In this document: positions 20,586-20,752 of the stretch, one piece after another | How the letters are laid out: the number at the start of each line of letters is the position of its first letter | How positions within the stretch are numbered: position 1 is the stretch's first letter | NCBI RefSeq assembly: GCF_000186865.1 | Contig: NW_008705566.1 | Span: 194,952-215,703 of the forward strand | Length of the DNA stretch: 20,752 nucleotides | Direction: 5' to 3' | Source of the DNA: Aureococcus anophagefferens | Taxonomy: Eukaryota; Sar; Pelagophyceae; Pelagomonadales; Pelagomonadaceae | Position numbers and translations under genes: made by a program | Notes under the pieces: model-generated | What the model was told of the DNA's origin: nothing | Databases searched by the model: none | Seen by the model: only the letters and a program-made list of their open reading frames with translations

Positions 20586-20752
20586 ATGCCCCAACCCGTT
20601 TGTCCGCAGGAGTGCGCATGCGACGTCTGGGCTGCCCCGACGCCGCCAGAACCGCTATCGGGGCCCATCCCGGGCCAAGGAAGTGCACTGGAGCACGCCA
20701 GTGAGTTGCGCCGGCGCTGCCCCATCCTTTTGGCGGAGTACATTCGGTCGAT
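20586..20752 (+). CDS. Possible N-terminus of a gene running off the window
   Basis: From ATG 20586 the frame stays open for 55 codons to the window end: a Cys/Pro-rich start (MPQPVCPQECACDVW), a Pro/Gly part, then SELRRRCPILLAEYIRS. No domain is recognised. Codon bias is weaker than in the real genes of the window. The TATA-like box upstream is the main support, so this is a weak call; non-coding DNA is quite possible. Confidence 0.25.
   Translation, partial: MPQPVCPQECACDVWAAPTPPEPLSGPIPGQGSALEHASELRRRCPILLAEYIRS

Noticed and set aside
1..20752. tRNA or rRNA genes
   Set aside because: No cloverleaf-like segment with conserved T-loop sequence, and no rRNA-like stretch, was recognised by eye on either strand.

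Overview
The window is nuclear DNA from a GC-rich, gene-dense, unicellular eukaryote. Evidence for a eukaryote: there are candidate spliceosomal introns, a MYND zinc finger, a mitochondrial-carrier-family protein, a WDR74/NSA1 ribosome-assembly protein, a Sel1-repeat protein with an ER-type leader, and Kozak-like start contexts. Evidence for a photosynthetic one: the first gene is a sulfoquinovosyltransferase (SQD2) whose N-terminus looks like a signal peptide followed by a transit peptide, as in algae with complex plastids. The very strong G/C bias at third codon positions, the near absence of introns and the tiny intergenic gaps fit a small stramenopile alga such as a pelagophyte (Aureococcus/Pelagomonas-like). 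That placement is inference from style, not a database match.

Layout. 60-1616 (+) SQD2, convergent with 1706-2770 (-) a nucleotide-sugar transporter with a newly placed first exon. 2771-3686 is the only long gene-free stretch; most of it (2926-3396) looks like a MITE-type element with 41-bp terminal inverted repeats and a flanking TGCTG duplication. Three plus-strand genes follow: a mitochondrial-carrier-family protein (3687-4631), beta-glucuronidase (4699-6465) and a calcineurin-like phosphoesterase with an SH3-like N-terminal domain (6548-8167). 8182-8743 (-) is a small Ala/Arg-rich unknown with an apparent one-base frameshift; it is divergent from 8818-9957 (+), a Maf nucleotide pyrophosphatase fused to a CoA-binding Rossmann domain. 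Then come three minus-strand genes: ARM-repeat/EF-hand protein (9968-12178), Sel1-repeat protein with an Asp-rich tail (12336-15512), and a Rab-like domain with degenerate G motifs (15615-16370). 16609-18664 (+) holds a ubiquitin-like/MYND segment and a SAM-methyltransferase segment that probably form one spliced gene. 18700-19704 (-) is WDR74/NSA1. 19946-20421 (+) is a broken or truncated M14-type carboxypeptidase, followed by an AT-rich repeat patch and the possible start of a further gene at the window edge.

The genes do not form a pathway; they are a typical mix of housekeeping and accessory functions. The organisation is the striking part: four convergent pairs have stop codons only 10, 14, 35 and 89 bp apart, so their 3' UTRs must overlap antisense coding sequence, and divergent genes share promoters as short as 74 bp. 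Several open frames on the opposite strand of real genes (up to about 1,050 codons) are by-products of GC bias and are not annotated. Some start codons were moved from near-cognate TTG/GTG positions to the first in-frame ATG where family alignment supported it.
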